Of a DNA stretch of 46,048 nucleotides, positions 42,970 to 46,048 are shown piece after piece. The translations under genes were made by a program, and so were the position numbers. The first letter of the stretch is position 1, and each line of letters starts with the position of its first letter. The notes under the pieces were generated by a model. The model made no database searches and was not told where the DNA came from. It was given only the letters and a program-made list of their open reading frames with translations. This stretch comes from JAGOTP01 sp964443315 (GTDB lineage Bacteria > Patescibacteriota > Patescibacteriia > 2-12-FULL-60-25): assembly GCA_964443315.1 (NCBI GenBank), contig CAYUCP010000002.1, forward strand, positions 1 to 46,048. Direction: 5' to 3'.

Positions 42970-44028
42970 TTAAGAACGAGAATCTGATTCAAGAGAGACA
43001 AGTTGTCGACGACGCAGAAGCTCAAAGATGACAACCGAGGCAGCGGTCGCGACCGGAATCGAGAATAACGCACCCACCACTCCAAACGTTTGCCCACCGA
43101 TCATCACGGCTAAAATACTGATGATCGGATTCAATCCAACCGAGCGTTGCGTAATCTTAGGCACGATGAGGTGATTCTCGAGCTGCTGAATAACGACGAT
43201 CGCGATGAGCGTAATGATGAGAACAAACGGTGAAACGGAAGCGGCTAAAATAAGAGCTGGAACCGCCGCAATAAATGGACCAACGTACGGAATGAATTCC
43301 AGCAACCCACCAAAGACCGCGAGCAAGATCGGATACGGCACGCCAATGATCGCAAACGCGACGAAGTAGAGTCCACCGATCACGAGCCCAAGTACCAGCT
43401 GGCCGCGCAACCAATCACCCAAGCGATTGATCACTTGCCAAATGATATCAGACACCATTTCCTGATACTCATTTGGAATGAGATTACGGAACAGATTTTT
43501 TACCGCTGACTCTTCAACAATTAAGTAAAACGATAAGACCAGCACCACAACGAGCCCAGCCAACCCGCCAAATAAGGTTGTCAGGTACCCAAGGACGCCT
43601 TGTACGCTCTGTCCGAAGTATTGTTGCAAACTACCAAGACTCGCTTGCAGGTCATGCACGAAGGGATATTTATCAGAAATACCCTGAATCCCCTCTCGTA
43701 AGCCAACGAGCCAATCAAACGATTGCGAGTACGTCCCCGCCAACATCCCCATTTCCCGTGCCACTGCTGGAATAAGCAGAACGAACGACACCGTTAAGAA
43801 TCCCAACAACAAAAAGTAAAAGATGAAGACCGAAAGCCCCTTTGGCACCCGATGAGCTGCCATCCAACGGACAAACGGATACATCACCCCGGCCAAGAGC
43901 AAGGAGACAAAGAAGAGCGAGATAACGTCCTTGATGACCCAAATAACCCCAAGCGCCAGCAAAATTCCGATCGTGCGGAGAATCGTCCCCGTCGTAATGG
44001 AAATAAGGCGCGGAGATTGTTTTGACAT
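42970..44028 (-). CDS. AI-2E family (PerM/YdiK-like) transporter
   Basis: About eight transmembrane helices arranged as in the AI-2E exporter family. The hallmarks are a long extracytoplasmic helical region between helices 3 and 4 and the conserved C-terminal block QQLENHLIVPKITQRSVGLNP followed by ISILAVMIGGQTFGVVGALFSIPVA. Family members export signalling or other small molecules and ions; the substrate here is unknown. The start at 44028 gives MSKQSPRLISITTGTILR; the frame back to 44097 would cross the divergent smpB start. First gene of the five-gene leftward operon. Confidence 0.9.
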   Translation of the reverse strand: MSKQSPRLISITTGTILRTIGILLALGVIWVIKDVISLFFVSLLLAGVMYPFVRWMAAHRVPKGLSVFIFYFLLLGFLTVSFVLLIPAVAREMGMLAGTYSQSFDWLVGLREGIQGISDKYPFVHDLQASLGSLQQYFGQSVQGVLGYLTTLFGGLAGLVVVLVLSFYLIVEESAVKNLFRNLIPNEYQEMVSDIIWQVINRLGDWLRGQLVLGLVIGGLYFVAFAIIGVPYPILLAVFGGLLEFIPYVGPFIAAVPALILAASVSPFVLIITLIAIVVIQQLENHLIVPKITQRSVGLNPIISILAVMIGGQTFGVVGALFSIPVATAASVVIFELLRRRQLVSLESDSRS

Positions 44029-44051
44029 GCGGCTAGTGTACCATAGGCGCC

Positions 44052-44501
44052 ATGGTGTTCGCGGAGAATAAAAAAGCCAGACACGACTACGCCGCACTCG
44101 AGACCTTTGAGGGCGGAATTGTGCTATCTGGCCAAGAAACCAAAAGTATCCGTGAGGGCAATGCCAAGCTCCAAGGAGCGTATTTGGTGATCCGCGCAGG
44201 CGAACTTTGGCTCCTTGGCTGCCATATCGGCCCCTATTCTAAGGCAGGCGTGCTCGAAGGCTACGACCCAGTCGCTACGCGAAAGATCCTGTTGAAGCGC
44301 CAAGAAATCGCTCATTTAGCGGGGAAAATACAGGAAAAAGGCTTGACACTTGTCCCTTTTTCTCTGTATCCTCGTGGCCATCGCGTGAAGCTTTCCTTTG
44401 GTCTCTGTCGTGGGAAAAAAGCCTACGATAAGCGGGAAACGCTGAAAGCGCGTGATTTGGACCGTTCGGCTCGCCGCGTCATGCGTGGCGAAGACGAATA
44501 A
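44052..44501 (+). CDS. smpB: SsrA-binding protein SmpB
   Basis: SmpB binds tmRNA and delivers it to stalled ribosomes. The N-terminal ENKKARHDYAALETFEGGIVLSGQETKSIREG and the GLCRGKKAYDKRET block are diagnostic, and the basic C-terminal tail (RSARRVMRGEDE) reaches the mRNA channel. At 149 residues it is full length. It lies just 12 nt upstream of the tmRNA gene and divergent from the AI-2E gene. Confidence 0.96.
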   Translation: MVFAENKKARHDYAALETFEGGIVLSGQETKSIREGNAKLQGAYLVIRAGELWLLGCHIGPYSKAGVLEGYDPVATRKILLKRQEIAHLAGKIQEKGLTLVPFSLYPRGHRVKLSFGLCRGKKAYDKRETLKARDLDRSARRVMRGEDE

Positions 44502-44513
44502 TCCCCAGTCCCT

Positions 44514-44935
44514 GGGGATGACCAAGCTTCGACGAATTCGCTTCTTCCAGTCAGCAGGCCGAGCAGGTATCCATCGCTCGTAAATCCATGGATACAACCG
44601 ACAACTGCCAACAGCATTGTCACGAAAGCTCGTCAGTTCGTTGCCTCCTTGGTAACGGCTCCCGCTTTCGCTCCTTCCCTCGCCTAAGCGCGTAGGGATG
44701 AGCCGGCGCCTTTTCACGCGTTCTCCGTGAAGAGCCTCGCTGTCACTTCTGAGAACTTAAAACGCGCTCGTGTCTAACGCGTTCGACATCTAAGACACTT
44801 GAATCGTGAGACAGATGTTTGCCTCTTTTCTCACGATTGACCGCGTCGCCTGACGCAGATCGGCAAACCAAGCTTGTGGACGAATGTCTGCAAGAACGAG
44901 TTCGGACGGGGGTGCGATACCCCCCATCTCCACCA
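44514..44935 (+). ncRNA. ssrA: tmRNA (SsrA)
   Basis: The 5' end GGGGATG pairs with CATCTCC at the 3' end, followed by A and an encoded CCA, giving the tRNA-like acceptor stem. The T-arm is GGGGG, loop TGCGATA, CCCCC (44908-44924). The 5' part contains the conserved AAGCTTCGACG. The likely tag frame begins at GCC 44607 (ACAACT GCC AAC) and ends at TAA 44685. This gives 26 residues that start A-N-S-I-V and end A-P-S-L-A. The stop lies in the loop of a hairpin TCCCT/AGGGA (44676-44698), as in E. coli helix 5. The RNA is about 422 nt, rather long. The direct smpB neighbour supports it. Confidence 0.92.
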
Positions 44936-45015
44936 GCCATGAGATTCTGAGACCGGTAAGCTCGGAGACTCATCTCTGGTTCCATTCATTCTTTTCTCTC
45001 CATCAGGACTCCCCA

Positions 45016-45576
45016 ATGCGCATCCATCACCGCCGCCGAGGCGGGTATCACAAAAAGGAAGAGCTCGTGACGTTCAAATCGAACGAAGCGATCCTCGCGC
45101 CAGAAGTCTTCATCATCGATGAAGAAGGCGTCTCGCTTGGCGCCATGTCGACGCCGGCCGCTCTGGCCATGGCAGCCGAACGTGGCTTCGACCTGGTGGA
45201 AGTTTCGCCCAAAGCGGAACCTCCCGTCTGCCGCTTCTTGAACTTCGGACAGTTCAAGTACCAGAAAGAGAAAGAAATCCGTCAGCAGAAAGCGCACGCC
45301 AAGAAGGTCGAGGTCAAAGGCATTCGCCTCTCGGTCAAAATGGGTGAGCACGATCTCGAGATTCGTCGCAAACAAGCGGAGGAGTTCCTCGCCGACGGAC
45401 AGAAGCTCAAGATCGAAATCAACCTGCGCGGACGTGAGAAAGAACATGGAGATATCGCGAGTTCCCGTATTCAGGCCTTTATCGCTGCCCTGAATAACAC
45501 CTACCCGATCGTCGTCGAACAACCTGTTGCCCGAAACGGCGGAAACGTCTCAACCACTATTGCCCGCAAGTCTTAA
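45016..45576 (+). CDS. infC: Translation initiation factor IF-3
   Basis: IF-3 keeps the 30S subunit free and checks start-codon pairing. The start at 45016 (MRIHHRRRGGYHKKEEL) is chosen; an earlier in-frame start would lie in the tmRNA. Signatures are ILAPEVFIIDEEGVSLG, GFDLVEVSPKAEPPVCRFLNFGQFKYQKEKE and the C-domain KGIRLSVKMGEHDLEIRRKQAEEFL. Start is ATG rather than the rare AUU used in many bacteria, so the AUU-based autoregulation is not expected here. First protein of infC-rpmI-rplT. Confidence 0.95.
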   Translation: MRIHHRRRGGYHKKEELVTFKSNEAILAPEVFIIDEEGVSLGAMSTPAALAMAAERGFDLVEVSPKAEPPVCRFLNFGQFKYQKEKEIRQQKAHAKKVEVKGIRLSVKMGEHDLEIRRKQAEEFLADGQKLKIEINLRGREKEHGDIASSRIQAFIAALNNTYPIVVEQPVARNGGNVSTTIARKS

Positions 45577-45603
45577 CCTCTCAGATCCACTTATTCCCCC
45601 TCT

Positions 45604-45798
45604 ATGAAACTCAAGACCCACAAGAGCGTTTCAAAGCGCGTACGTGTTACGAAGAATGGCAAGGTGATTAAGCGCAAGAACGGACAAGGCCACTTCAACA
45701 GCCGCGAGAGCTCACGCACCACGGTTTCGAAGCGCCGCGACCTCCAGGTCACTCCAACCTACTCGGCCAACATCAAGACGCTTATTCCTCATGTCTAA
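45604..45798 (+). CDS. rpmI: 50S ribosomal protein L35
   Basis: The 64-residue product begins MKLKTHKSVSKRVRVTKNGKV and ends TLIPHV, with the basic KRKNGQGHFNSR segment typical of bL35. Its position 27 nt after infC and before rplT is the conserved order. Start context CCCCTCTATG. Confidence 0.95.
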   Translation: MKLKTHKSVSKRVRVTKNGKVIKRKNGQGHFNSRESSRTTVSKRRDLQVTPTYSANIKTLIPHV

Positions 45799-45953
45799 AG
45801 TGGCGCTCCGTGAATAAGCACATCTCGCTCGCAGGGCAACTCGCAAAACGATCAATCTAGTTCTAAGGATTTGCTCAGACACTCCCTGCTTCGCTCGACG
45901 TACTTATTCACTCCGCTTTCCTTTATCCATTCATCTTCCCTATTTAAACGACT
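45799..45953 (+). promoter_or_regulatory. Structured spacer between rpmI and rplT
   Basis: The 155-nt spacer is long for this operon. GTGAATAAG (45810-45818) can pair with CTTATTCAC (45903-45911) and inside it GCAGGG (45831-45836) with CCCTGC (45884-45889), forming a large two-part stem. It could be an L20 autoregulatory element, by analogy with known L20 leaders, or a protective fold. Confidence 0.45.
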
Positions 45954-46048
45954 ATGCCACGTGTAAAGCGCGGTACCCACCGCATCAAGCGCCGCAAGAA
46001 TATTTTGGCCCGTACCAAGGGCATGATGTGGGGTCGCAAGAACCGCAT
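45954..46048 (+). CDS. rplT: 50S ribosomal protein L20, 5' part
   Basis: The window ends inside the gene. The visible residues MPRVKRGTHRIKRRKNILAR and the following TKGMMWGRKNR match the N-terminal RNA-binding tail of bL20. L20 is needed for early 50S assembly and in other bacteria represses its own operon. Start context GACTATG. Confidence 0.95.
   Translation, partial: MPRVKRGTHRIKRRKNILARTKGMMWGRKNR

Overview
The window looks like part of a Patescibacteria (Candidate Phyla Radiation) chromosome, in my reading close to groups such as Uhrbacteria or Magasanikbacteria. Evidence: small compact genes, housekeeping proteins at the short end of their families, a very large Gly-linker surface protein, few Shine-Dalgarno sites, and many small predicted membrane proteins of unknown function. 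TGA is used as a normal stop, so code 25 is not needed. Base composition is roughly balanced, except for two GC-rich blocks (about 23.3-24.15 kb and 37.1-39.55 kb). The taxonomic call is inference from gene content.

Layout. 0-5.7 kb: a partial secreted protein, a NUDIX hydrolase, and a roughly 1500-residue surface protein interrupted by an assembly gap. 5.8-11.3 kb: a membrane-anchored coiled-coil protein coupled to a MutY-like glycosylase, then leftward cvpA-tatD-DUF1653, metG and rsmI. 11.4-17.4 kb: a lipoprotein, clpB under a CIRCE operator, a transglutaminase-like protein and a YtxH-like protein. 17.5-23.2 kb: a DNA-precursor cluster (P-loop kinase, dUTPase, thyA, folA), two paralogous membrane proteins and gatB. 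23.3-24.15 kb: a GC-rich acyltransferase. 24.3-36.9 kb: mostly leftward genes (DUF1877, RRM protein, Lys/Ala-rich peptide, SIMPL protein, YgjP peptidase, HAD phosphatase, tRNA-Tyr, methyltransferase, tRNA-Thr, TPR protein, tpiA, M16 peptidase, glyS, frr, beta-propeller lipoprotein, holB, coiled-coil repeat protein).

37.1-39.55 kb is a GC-rich block with a Cys-rich lipoprotein and an outer-membrane beta-barrel-like protein of myxobacterial style. It is either a transfer or an assembly chimera. 39.9-44.03 kb is a leftward five-gene envelope operon: AI-2E-type transporter, two membrane proteins, an HtrA-like protein whose three catalytic positions are all replaced, and a Wzz-like protein. 44.05-46.05 kb runs rightward with smpB, tmRNA (ssrA), infC, rpmI and rplT, a translation and ribosome-rescue cluster.

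Most interesting points: the inactive HtrA-like protein in the envelope operon, the foreign-looking GC-rich genes, a tmRNA with an unusual 26-residue tag and variant T-loop, a recurrent CTATG start context in place of Shine-Dalgarno sites, a 120-nt rod-like RNA candidate, a 37-residue Lys/Ala-rich peptide, and a transglutaminase-like protein. The assembly gap in the surface protein can be resolved by inspection.
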